This document shows, piece after piece, positions 56,383-63,755 of a stretch of 64,000 nucleotides of DNA. The DNA is from DASQWC01 sp035640475 (GTDB taxonomy: Bacteria > Actinomycetota > JAICYB01): contig DASQWC010000215.1 of NCBI GenBank assembly GCA_035640475.1, positions 1-64,000 of the forward strand. Direction: 5' to 3'. Under the pieces are notes generated by a model. It searched no databases. It was given only the letters and a program-made list of their open reading frames with translations, and was not told the origin of the DNA. Numbering within the stretch: position 1 is the first letter of the stretch; the number at the start of each line of letters is the position of its first letter. The position numbers and the translations under genes are program-made.

Positions 56383-57126
56383 ATGCGCATCGATGAGCTG
56401 GCACAACGCGCGGGCGTTCCGACGCGCACGATTCGCTATTACACGCAGCAGGGTCTGCTGCCGTCGCCGCGGCTCCGAGGCCGCGTCGGCTATTACGACG
56501 AGGGCCACCTCGACCGTCTTCGGCTGATCAAGGAGCTCCAGGAGAAACGCTTCCTGCCGCTCAGCGTGATCCGGTCGGTCGTGCGTCACTTCGAAGCCGG
56601 CGCCGATCTCGAGACGATGCTCGCACCGCTGGACTGGGTCTTCCAGCCGCGCTGGGACGCGGCGCTCGAGCATCGCGACTTCACGCGCAGCGAACTCGCG
56701 AAGACGGCGGGCGTCGACGCCTCGGTTGTCGACGCGGCCGAAGAAATGGGGTTCCTGTTCCCGGTCGGACGCGGCCGCGATCGCCGCTACACAGCGGATG
56801 ACGTGCAGATGCTCGGCGTCGCAAAGCGGTGGCTCGATCTCGGGATTCCCCGCGATCTCGGCAAGCTCTACCGAGAAAGCCTCGACGCAATCTCGAAGAT
56901 GCAGGTCAAGGCCTTCAACGAAAGTGTCGCCGCGCCGCTGGCCGCCGAGGAACATACGCCGGAAGAGACACAGCGGTTACTTCTGGAGGGCTACCGGGAG
57001 ATGTCGAGCGTGTTCCAGCAGCTCGTTGCGCTCCTCCATCGCAAGGCCCTGCAGAACGCGGTCGAGTTCTTCGCCGACCACGAAGACGCTCCTAGCGAGC
57101 CTCCACGCGACGCTTCAGCTCTTTGA
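56383..57126 (+). CDS. MerR-family regulator with a second MerR-like HTH
   Basis: 247 residues. The N-terminal MerR domain is canonical (MRIDELAQRAGVPTRTIRYYTQQGLLPSPRLRGRVGYY, then the dimer helix). From about residue 98 a second similar segment appears: FTRSELAKTAGVDASVVDAAEEMGFLFPVGRGRDRRYTADDVQML, which looks like another winged helix of the MerR type, followed by a helical C-terminus. Single-HTH MerR proteins normally have a ligand domain here. Start ATG at 56383-56385 (or 56377, MDMRIDEL). It diverges from the ArsA-like gene and ends in a 35-base overlap with the SRPBCC gene on the other strand. Confidence 0.85.
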   Translation: MRIDELAQRAGVPTRTIRYYTQQGLLPSPRLRGRVGYYDEGHLDRLRLIKELQEKRFLPLSVIRSVVRHFEAGADLETMLAPLDWVFQPRWDAALEHRDFTRSELAKTAGVDASVVDAAEEMGFLFPVGRGRDRRYTADDVQMLGVAKRWLDLGIPRDLGKLYRESLDAISKMQVKAFNESVAAPLAAEEHTPEETQRLLLEGYREMSSVFQQLVALLHRKALQNAVEFFADHEDAPSEPPRDASAL

Positions 57127-57526
57127 GCGCGACGCGCGTGATCTCACGCGCGGCACGGGCCTTCACAAACCCGGGCAACGGAAGGCGTCCTGGATCGATC
57201 GCGAGGTTGTAGGTCACGTGGGTGCGCCCGTCGGACTCCTCGAGCGCGTAGGAACCGCGCACCTCCTTGAGATCGCCTTCGACGTAATCCCACGAGATCC
57301 CATGTGGTGAGTAGCTGTAGCGAAGGACGTAGCGAACTTCAGGCAGGGGCCCCGGAGACACGCGGAACTCGACGGTAGCCGCCCGGCCGTCGTCGTCCCG
57401 CTCGAGGATGCGCGCTTCCTTCACGGAGCGAGCCCATTGCGGATACGACTCGAAATCGCACAGCACTCCGAGCACCTGGTCGGTGCCGGCATCGACGTCG
57501 ATGTCGCTCGCGACCGTCTCCGTCAC
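57092..57526 (-). CDS. SRPBCC-family lipid-binding-fold protein (polyketide cyclase/dehydrase type)
   Basis: 144 residues: ETVASDIDVDAGTDQVLGVLCDFESYPQWARSVKEARIL, the opening of the START/Bet v1-like fold, then VRYVLRYSYSPHGISWDYVEGD. It should bind a hydrophobic ligand. GTG at 57524-57526 overlaps the stop of the upstream phosphoesterase (GTGA), which fixes the start better than GTG 57536-57538. It is one of the genes conserved around the ArsA-like/ROK locus. Its 3' end overlaps the convergent MerR gene by 35 bases. Confidence 0.85.
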   Translation of the reverse strand: MTETVASDIDVDAGTDQVLGVLCDFESYPQWARSVKEARILERDDDGRAATVEFRVSPGPLPEVRYVLRYSYSPHGISWDYVEGDLKEVRGSYALEESDGRTHVTYNLAIDPGRLPLPGFVKARAAREITRVALKELKRRVEAR

Positions 57527-58284
57527 GCGTGCACCCACGCCTGCCCGGTCGAGCGGTAGTAGGAACCCACGTTCACGATGCGCGTCGGGCCGACCTGCGT
57601 CTCTGCAACCTTCGGGTTGTGCACGTGCCCGTAGTACATGTGCGATGGGCGGTGCCGAGCGATGTACTCGAGGAGCGCTTCGCTCCCCGGCTCATTGAAG
57701 TCGGCGATGACGTCGTAGGTCAGGTCCTCGATGGCCGGCGGCACGTGGGCGCAGAGAACATCGACCGGGCCGAGGCCCGCGACCTTCTCCGCGTATGCGT
57801 CGAGCCGGACTTCGCCCGGGATCCCGACTTTCGGGAGGCCGCCGCCGACGAATCCGTACCGAATGCCCTCGAACGTGATCACCTCGGCGTCGGCGAATCG
57901 AACACCTTCGGGCAGGTACTTCCGGATCAGATCGGGAACGTCGACGTTGCCGAAGGTGACGACGACGTTGGTCGGAACTTCGGTACAGAAGGCCTCTGTC
58001 GCCTTGTCGATCTGGGTGAAGAACAGAGTGCGCAGCTCCTGCTCGCGGCCCGCCGAAACCTTCCGGAGAACCTCACGAGACTCATCGAACTTTCCCTCGG
58101 CGCGAAGCGACGACCAGGCGCGGACGGCTTCGGAGCCGTAGACCTCGGCGAGGATGCCTCCGGCATTCTCATAGTCGATGACGTTGATCAGATCGCCGAG
58201 AAGCAGGAGCACGTCGCAGGACGCCGCCTCCGAACGAACGGTTTCGAGGTCTCCGTGAACGTCGGCGATCACCTTGACGCGCAT
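57523..58284 (-). CDS. Metallophosphoesterase (YfcE-like)
   Basis: 253 residues. Metal ligands: VIADVHGD (DxH), LLLGDLINVIDY (GD), VTFGNVD (GN, with Val in place of His of GNHD), CAHVPP and YYGHVHNPKV (GHxH). The GN-V change and the smaller size are typical of the YfcE-like and AP-type group of phosphoesterases with altered third motif. Substrate unknown. ATG at 58282-58284 has no ribosome binding site, but TACCAT seven bases upstream could be a leaderless -10. It overlaps the SRPBCC gene and diverges from the CcmH-like gene with 40 bases between. Confidence 0.8.
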   Translation of the reverse strand: MRVKVIADVHGDLETVRSEAASCDVLLLLGDLINVIDYENAGGILAEVYGSEAVRAWSSLRAEGKFDESREVLRKVSAGREQELRTLFFTQIDKATEAFCTEVPTNVVVTFGNVDVPDLIRKYLPEGVRFADAEVITFEGIRYGFVGGGLPKVGIPGEVRLDAYAEKVAGLGPVDVLCAHVPPAIEDLTYDVIADFNEPGSEALLEYIARHRPSHMYYGHVHNPKVAETQVGPTRIVNVGSYYRSTGQAWVHA

Positions 58285-58324
58285 CGTCGCGATGGTACCA
58301 ACCGGTCCCGATAAGCTGGCGCCG

Positions 58325-58714
58325 ATGCAACGCATCGCTTTCGTTCTGCTCGCCGTCGCAGCATTGCTCTCGTCGTGCAGGCATGACACCCAGACTGTCG
58401 CCGAGCGCGCGCAAGCGATCGAAGCGCAAGTGTGGTCTCCGTACTGCCCCGGACGATTGCTCATCGATTGCACGACCAGTCAGGCGCGCGAATTGCGAAC
58501 CGACATCGTCCGGAGGCTGCAGCGCGGAGACTCGACCGCTCGAGTACTCGACTGGATACGGCTCAATCACGGTCAGGAGGCGCTGGCCCGGCCGAGCTCG
58601 GGTGCCGTGTGGGCCGTCCCGATCGCGTTGTTGTTCATCGGAGCGATCGTCGTGGCGTGGCTCATCAGACGGTGGTCGCGCTCGCCGGCGCGGTCGGCGA
58701 ACCCGACCGCATAG
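58325..58714 (+). CDS. CcmH-like lipoprotein
   Basis: 129 residues. The N-terminus is a lipoprotein signal (RIAFVLLAVAALLSSC), and the mature part follows the CcmH pattern: VAERAQAIEAQVWSPYCPGRLLIDCTTSQARELRTDIVRR, ending in a membrane helix (AVPIALLFIGAIVVAWLI) and basic tail. CcmH proteins normally use CxxC to reduce apocytochrome c, but here the two Cys are spaced Cys-x7-Cys (CPGRLLIDC). The gene is alone, without other ccm genes. It may be a redox lipoprotein derived from CcmH or a remnant. Divergent from the phosphoesterase. Confidence 0.75.
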   Translation: MQRIAFVLLAVAALLSSCRHDTQTVAERAQAIEAQVWSPYCPGRLLIDCTTSQARELRTDIVRRLQRGDSTARVLDWIRLNHGQEALARPSSGAVWAVPIALLFIGAIVVAWLIRRWSRSPARSANPTA

Positions 58715-58724
58715 ACTCGGCCGC

Positions 58725-59351
58725 GTGAAAATCGCATTCCTTCTCTACGACAACATGACGGCGCTCGACATGATCGGGCCGTACGAGGTGGTCGGACGGC
58801 TCCCGGGAGCCGACGTGCACTTTGTCGCAGTGGAGCCCGGCGTGAAGCGCACCGACCAGAACCTCGGCCTCACAGCCGACGAGGCGATCGACGATGTGTC
58901 GTCGCCGGACATCGTCGTCGTCCCCGGCGGCGACGAGCGCGGCCCCGCGTCCGACGAACGTCTGCTCGACTGGCTCCGCTCGGCCCACGAGACGACGACG
59001 TGGACCACGTCGGTCTGCACCGGCTCCCTGATCCTCGCGGCGTCGGGAATTCTCAAGGGATTGAAGGCCACGACGCATTGGTTCGCCATGGATCGGCTCG
59101 CCGAGTTCGGTGCGACACCGGTGTCCGAGCGAGTCGTCGAGGACGGAAAGGTGATTACCGCCGCCGGCGTCTCCTCCGGTATCGACATGGGACTGACCCT
59201 CGCCGCGCGCGTCGCCGGCGAGGATTTCGCGCGCGGAATCCAGCTCGGGATCGAGTACGACCCGCAGCCTCCGTTCGACGCCGGCTCGCCGGACAAGGCT
59301 CCGCCTGAGCTCGTCGAGGTACTGCGCGGCTACTACACGAACCGGGTCTAG
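58725..59351 (+). CDS. DJ-1/PfpI-family protein
   Basis: 208 residues of the DJ-1/PfpI fold. It opens IAFLLYDNMTALDMIGPYEVV, and the nucleophile Cys sits in TSVCTGSLILAASG, with a Glu near the N-terminus. The close resemblance is to isonitrile hydratase or related InhA-like proteins, not to the PfpI peptidase; no specific activity is certain. GTG at 58725 is used. It lies 10 bases after the CcmH-like stop and 18 bases before the OsmC gene. Confidence 0.87.
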   Translation: MKIAFLLYDNMTALDMIGPYEVVGRLPGADVHFVAVEPGVKRTDQNLGLTADEAIDDVSSPDIVVVPGGDERGPASDERLLDWLRSAHETTTWTTSVCTGSLILAASGILKGLKATTHWFAMDRLAEFGATPVSERVVEDGKVITAAGVSSGIDMGLTLAARVAGEDFARGIQLGIEYDPQPPFDAGSPDKAPPELVEVLRGYYTNRV

Positions 59352-59369
59352 CTCGGGAAAGGAGCAACC

Positions 59370-59798
59370 ATGCCCGTCCGTTCAGCTGAAGCCGTTTGGG
59401 AAGGCGACCTCCAGGACGGCAAGGGCACGCTTCGTCTCGGAAGCGGCGCCTTCGATGGCCAGTACTCGTTCTCGTCGCGCTTCGAAGAAGGAACTGGGAC
59501 GAATCCCGAAGAGCTGATCGGAGCTGCGCATGCAGGTTGCTTCTCGATGGCGCTGGCTGCGGCATTGGCTCGCGAAGGACACACCCCGACGCGCGTCCAA
59601 ACGACCGCCAGGGTAAAGCTCGAGAAGGTCGGTGACGCGATGACGATCACCGGCAGCGCACTGGAGTGCGAAGGCGAGGTCCCCGGCATCGACGAGGCGA
59701 CGTTTCTCGAGTTCGCCGAGAACGCGAAGAAGAACTGCATCGTCTCGAGAGCTCTCGGCGCTATCGAGATCACGCTCGCCGCGAGGCTGGTCTCCTAG
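59370..59798 (+). CDS. OsmC-family peroxiredoxin-like protein
   Basis: 142 residues of the OsmC/Ohr family. The two redox cysteines are visible: GAAHAGCFSMALAAAL (Cys 56) and ENAKKNCIVSRAL (Cys 124), with the Glu/Arg environment expected for an organic hydroperoxide reductase. It protects against lipid peroxides. GGGAAAGGAGCAACC gives the ribosome binding site before ATG 59370. The stop shares CTAG with that of the convergent MmgE/PrpD gene. Confidence 0.92.
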   Translation: MPVRSAEAVWEGDLQDGKGTLRLGSGAFDGQYSFSSRFEEGTGTNPEELIGAAHAGCFSMALAAALAREGHTPTRVQTTARVKLEKVGDAMTITGSALECEGEVPGIDEATFLEFAENAKKNCIVSRALGAIEITLAARLVS

Positions 59799-61267
59799 CC
59801 AGTGAGCAGCGCCGTCAGCTCGCGAACGTCGTCCAGCTCTTCGATGCGCTGAACGGCATCGAGCGCGTCCTTCCCCCGTGATTCATCGCCGGAGAAGTTC
59901 GTGAGGAACTTCTCTCGAACGAGAGCGGTCGTCTCGTCCCACGGCCGTCCGGCGCCGCCCAGCGGGATGTCCTGGAGCTCGGTGTACTCGGCCCCCGCGG
60001 TCGTCCGGAGCGTCACCTCGGTCGGGAACGTCATGACGTAATCCTCGAACGACCGGCCGGCTAGCGTCTGGCCGCCGAGCAGTGAACGAACCGACACGCT
60101 CCCGCGTTCGCCGATCTCGCCGGCGCGCTTGTCCATCTCCGCGTCGTGCGACATCTGCACCTTTGCCGCGACGGCCTCGATCGCCTCGCGGTTGGCGTCG
60201 AGATACTTGTGTGACAGGAACTCCGGACCGAGCGCTCCGGCGTTGAGCATCACACCGAAGGACAACGCCACCGAGAAGTTGATCGAGATCGGCTCGAGGC
60301 GCTCGTCCGAGCGATACGTCTGCGCGAAGCCTTCCATGCCCGAAGTCAGAAGCCCGCAGCGCACGGTGATCTCGCCGACCTCTTCCGGCGCCGGACGCCG
60401 TCCGTTGTCGGCTTCGAACCGCCGGGAAATCTCAGTGAACGCATCCACGGCGGTGTCGATGTACGCGCACCCCGGGACGACCTTGTAGCACAGCGAGTCG
60501 GTGACCCAGGCTTCTCCCAGGCCCGTCAGCATCCAGCCGAAGTTCTGTTCGTTGAACCTGCGCAGGAAGCCCTGGCGGTCCTCGAGGATCGACTGGTTGC
60601 CCGTCCAGCCGCGGGCGGCGAGCTCGGCGGCGCGGCAGCCGTCGATCGTCGTCGAAGCGGGGATCATCAGCTTCGAGTCCGGGCCCATGAAGGCGGGCAT
60701 GAGCGGATAGGGCGGCTGCGTGAAAGCGACGCCGATGGCATTGGCCATTCGTCCGGCGTCCAGACCGACGAAGCGGCCGGCGACGCAGGCTCCTTCGAGG
60801 AGGTGGATGTAGGACCACATCTGTCCGTTCTGGGGGCCGAGTAGCAGCGCGCCGCCGAGCCGTCCACCGACCTCGTTGCCGACGGTGATCGCCGTGAGCA
60901 CGTCCTTACCCGACGCGCCCTCGAGCTCGCCGTACGCGAACGCGGCGCACACGGCCGAGTGTCCGGTGTGCCCGAAGCAGAGGTAGTCGTCGAAGTCGAA
61001 GGCAACCGAAGCGATGGTGTTCGCGAAGATCGCGTTGTGCCGCGGGAGCTTGTCTCCGCCGACGAAGACCGTCGACTCGCCCGGACCGCCCCACGACCGC
61101 GCGACCTCGGCCCCCGACATGGCGCCTTCCGAATGACGGCCGGCATGAACGGCGCCGAGAACGGACAGGATCTGCGCTTTCGTCTTGTCGTGCAGCCGGG
61201 CCGGGATGTCGGCGTAGCCGAGCGTCGACGACCACTCGGCGATCTGTCGCGTCGCGCCCTCTGCCAT
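59795..61267 (-). CDS. MmgE/PrpD-family protein
   Basis: 490 residues of the 2-methylcitrate dehydratase (PrpD)/cis-aconitate decarboxylase family. Recognisable blocks are FANTIASVAFDFDDYLCFGHTGHSAVCAA, with the catalytic-region Asp and His residues, and IGVAFTQPPYPLMPAFMGPDSKLM. The family includes 2-methylcitrate dehydratase of propionate degradation, but no prpB or prpC is near, so only the family is assigned. ATG at 61265-61267 is used. It diverges from the PPOX-family gene across a 54-base region containing a palindrome. Confidence 0.87.
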   Translation of the reverse strand: MAEGATRQIAEWSSTLGYADIPARLHDKTKAQILSVLGAVHAGRHSEGAMSGAEVARSWGGPGESTVFVGGDKLPRHNAIFANTIASVAFDFDDYLCFGHTGHSAVCAAFAYGELEGASGKDVLTAITVGNEVGGRLGGALLLGPQNGQMWSYIHLLEGACVAGRFVGLDAGRMANAIGVAFTQPPYPLMPAFMGPDSKLMIPASTTIDGCRAAELAARGWTGNQSILEDRQGFLRRFNEQNFGWMLTGLGEAWVTDSLCYKVVPGCAYIDTAVDAFTEISRRFEADNGRRPAPEEVGEITVRCGLLTSGMEGFAQTYRSDERLEPISINFSVALSFGVMLNAGALGPEFLSHKYLDANREAIEAVAAKVQMSHDAEMDKRAGEIGERGSVSVRSLLGGQTLAGRSFEDYVMTFPTEVTLRTTAGAEYTELQDIPLGGAGRPWDETTALVREKFLTNFSGDESRGKDALDAVQRIEELDDVRELTALLTG

Positions 61268-61286
61268 GAGTCTGGAGACTAGCGCG

Positions 61287-61301
61287 GCGTAGTATCTACG
61301 C
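61287..61301. promoter_or_regulatory. Small palindrome with overlapping -10 in a divergent region
   Basis: GCGTAG and CTACGC form 6-bp arms around TAT. The hexamer TAGTAT (61290-61295) inside it could be a -10 for the PPOX-family gene at 61322. This is a weak assignment. Confidence 0.3.
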
Positions 61302-61321
61302 GCCCAAGACGAGGAGGAGCT

Positions 61322-61798
61322 TTGCCGCTACCCCGTTCGGTGCTTCGGATGAGCGACGATGAGCTCGAGTCGTTCCTGCAGCGCGAGCGCACCGTCCGGC
61401 TCGGCACGGTGTCTCCGGACGGCGCACCGCACGTCGCGCCGCTTTGGTTCGTCTGGGACGACGGAACGATGTACTTCAACTCGCTCAAGCGCTCGCGGCG
61501 CGGCCGGGATCTCGCCCACGGCTCTCGTGTCGCGGCGTGTCTTGACGGCGGCCACGAGTACGGTGAGCTTCACGGCGCAGTGTTGTATGGAACGCTCCGC
61601 CCGCTGGACGATCCAGACCTGAGCGCTCGCGTGCGCAAGCTCTTCGGCGAGAAGTACTGGAACGGCATCGATATCCCAGAAGTGAAGAGCCACACCTGGT
61701 TCGCGTTGAAACCCGACGAGATTGTGTCGTGGGATTTCAAGAAGATTCCGCAGGGACGTGACCGGCGGCTGCAAGCCACGAAGGAGGAAGGGAAATGA
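61322..61798 (+). CDS. Pyridoxamine 5'-phosphate oxidase family (FMN/F420-binding) protein
   Basis: 158 residues of the split-barrel flavin-binding fold: TVRLGTVSPDGAPHVAPLWFVWDDGTMYFNSLKRSRRGRDL, a typical FMN- or F420-binding opening. The C-terminal part is charged. It could reduce or oxidise a small substrate with flavin or F420; F420 is common in actinobacteria, but nothing here decides it. TTG at 61322 has GGAGGAG four bases upstream, so the start is well supported. It overlaps the lipoprotein gene by 4 bases (ATGA). Confidence 0.85.
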   Translation: MPLPRSVLRMSDDELESFLQRERTVRLGTVSPDGAPHVAPLWFVWDDGTMYFNSLKRSRRGRDLAHGSRVAACLDGGHEYGELHGAVLYGTLRPLDDPDLSARVRKLFGEKYWNGIDIPEVKSHTWFALKPDEIVSWDFKKIPQGRDRRLQATKEEGK

Positions 61799-62316
61799 TG
61801 CGACGACTACTCGGCGCCCTCGTGCTGCTCATGGCTCTCGCCGCGTGCGGCCGGGAAGGAAACCTCGTGGGGACGACGGTGGCGTCGGCGCCGCCGGAGA
61901 CCACAGCTCCCGCGGAGACAGCTGCGCCGACCGAATCGCCGACCGCGGAGCCGACGTCGAGTCCCCAGGCCACCCAGACCGCCCCTTCGGAGACGTCGAG
62001 TGCGGCACCCGGCGCCGCCAATGCGGGCATCTTCGGAAGCGTCGTCGCCCGGCCCTCGTGCCCGGTCGAGGAAGCGAACAGCCCCTGTCCGGAACGGCCC
62101 GTGCCCGATGCCGAGGTGACGGCCAAGCAAGGTGACGACGTCAAGGGGTCGGCCCGGACCGACTCCAACGGCAAGTACACGCTCCGTCTCGCACCGGGGA
62201 CCTACACGGTGACGGCGAGCTCGCCGTCTGTGATGAGCTGCGACACCCACGAGGTCACCGTGCGGGACCATCAGTACACGCCGGTGCGGATCACCTGCGA
62301 TACGGGGATTCGCTAG
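61795..62316 (+). CDS. Lipoprotein with carboxypeptidase-regulatory-like domain
   Basis: 173 residues. A signal peptide with lipobox LMALAAC at residues 12-18, a long Pro/Thr/Ser/Glu-rich linker (PPETTAPAETAAPTESP) that would span the wall, and an Ig-like carboxypeptidase-regulatory domain: GIFGSVVARPSCP, PVPDAEVTAKQGDDVKG, SNGKYTLRLAPGTYTVTAS. Two Cys pairs (SCPVEEANSPC, SCDTHE...ITC) probably form disulfides. The function is unknown; such domains usually bind sugars or other surfaces. It is coupled to the PPOX-family gene. The stop shares CTAG with that of the convergent esterase. Confidence 0.83.
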   Translation: MMRRLLGALVLLMALAACGREGNLVGTTVASAPPETTAPAETAAPTESPTAEPTSSPQATQTAPSETSSAAPGAANAGIFGSVVARPSCPVEEANSPCPERPVPDAEVTAKQGDDVKGSARTDSNGKYTLRLAPGTYTVTASSPSVMSCDTHEVTVRDHQYTPVRITCDTGIR

Positions 62317-63725
62317 GCGATCGTTACCGAGCGCGTGGTCATGTAGCCGGGCGTCTGTTGCATGGCGCGGCCCTGGGGCGAGTACTGCTCGGACGTGTGC
62401 GACGGTCCGAGGTCGACGCCGATCCGCAGGCGTCCGCGTGAGTCGGCGCGCGCGACCTTCGTCGCTCCACCGCCGATCTTGTAGCTGCGGCCCGGACGGT
62501 ACAGCGGCGCGGTCGTGACGGTTGCCCTGCCCGAGCCCGTGAGCGTGAAGCCCTTGGGCGAGACGTTCGTCATGTCGAGAAACTCACTCGTCTCACGGGC
62601 GACGGCGACGTCGTAGCCGTAGACCGAGAACGAGGGCGCGATCGAGCGGAACCGGAAGGGAAAGCGCGGGCGGGACGCCACGACGGGGAGTGAAGACCGC
62701 ATCGGCTTGGCGAGGTGCTCGTAGAAGACCGGCAGGTGCTTTTCGAGCAACCACTTCGGCCACCAGCGCCACGCATGGCCGCCCTCGTCCTCGCTGTAGG
62801 TCAGCCCCCCGGTGTGACCGATGGCTTCGAGCCGGTCGCGCAGGTACTGGTTGTCGAATCGAAAGGCTTGCTCGAACCCCCACGAGGCGCAGAGGTCGAT
62901 CGACGCGTCGCTCGAGCAGGTAGCGCCCCAGTTGACGACGAGATCGAGGCCATCGAGGTTCGGCGCGAGCTCGACCGGGACGTTGCCGTAGTAGTACGTG
63001 CCGGCCTCCTGTGCTTGCAGCCCCGCCGCTATCGGCGTACCGAGGCCGCCGAACGAACGGCCCCCGACGTTGCCGGACATCGACCCCGCCGCGACGAACC
63101 GGTCGGGCGCTTTGGCCGCGTAGTGCAGCGCCCCGTAGCCGCCGTTGGACAATCCGGCGATCGCGCGGCCCCGGCGGTCGGCGATCGTGCGGAAGTGATG
63201 ATCGACGTACGGCATGACGTAGTCGAGGACGTAGCGCTCATTGAGGATGGTCCTGTCGTAGCTGTCGTACCACTGCGCGTCGCGGCCGTCCGGCATGACG
63301 ACGATGAGCGCGTTCCGCGGGTCCTTCTTCGTCAGCGTGTCGATCATCGACCTGATGCCGCCCAGCGACACCCAAGCCGCCTGGTCACCGCCGCCGCCGT
63401 GGAGCAGATAGAGAACGGGGTAGCGGAGGCCGCTGCGCACGTAGTTCGGCGGAAGGTAGACGCACACGCCCGACTGGAACGCGAGCGAGCCGTCCGGCGC
63501 GAGCGGCCCGCGCGGAAGACGCCGAATGACGAGCGAGCCTTTCGTCGCCTTCAGCTTGTCCTTGCACGCTTTGATCGGCGGTTGGTGCCCGGGGTCGTTG
63601 AAGGTGTTGCGGCCTTGTGCGCCGTTGTCCTGCTCCTTCGGCAACTCGTCGTGATCGGCGCCGGCCGGTGGAACGAACAACGACACGGCCAGCGCGACGG
63701 CCAACGGCAGCAAGCGACGCCTCAT
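62313..63725 (-). CDS. Secreted esterase (Esterase D/antigen 85-like) with C-terminal beta domain
   Basis: 470 residues. A signal peptide (LLPLAVALAVSLFVPPAGAD) leads to an esterase domain of the Fes/Esterase D type: VLYLLHGGGGDQAAW, VVMPDGRDAQWYDSYD, GLSNGGYGALHYAAKAPDRF (nucleophile Ser in GLSNGG), and a His in EGGHAWRWW near residue 310. From about 350 a beta-rich domain (VYGYDVAVARETSEFLDM) follows. The nucleophile, and the oxyanion loop HGGGG, fit a serine hydrolase acting outside the cell; substrate unknown. ATG at 63723-63725 follows GGGGAGG; a TTG at 63741 is an alternative. Confidence 0.87.
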   Translation of the reverse strand: MRRRLLPLAVALAVSLFVPPAGADHDELPKEQDNGAQGRNTFNDPGHQPPIKACKDKLKATKGSLVIRRLPRGPLAPDGSLAFQSGVCVYLPPNYVRSGLRYPVLYLLHGGGGDQAAWVSLGGIRSMIDTLTKKDPRNALIVVMPDGRDAQWYDSYDRTILNERYVLDYVMPYVDHHFRTIADRRGRAIAGLSNGGYGALHYAAKAPDRFVAAGSMSGNVGGRSFGGLGTPIAAGLQAQEAGTYYYGNVPVELAPNLDGLDLVVNWGATCSSDASIDLCASWGFEQAFRFDNQYLRDRLEAIGHTGGLTYSEDEGGHAWRWWPKWLLEKHLPVFYEHLAKPMRSSLPVVASRPRFPFRFRSIAPSFSVYGYDVAVARETSEFLDMTNVSPKGFTLTGSGRATVTTAPLYRPGRSYKIGGGATKVARADSRGRLRIGVDLGPSHTSEQYSPQGRAMQQTPGYMTTRSVTIA

Positions 63726-63755
63726 GAGCCTCCCCGCTCTCAACGCGAGCAGATT

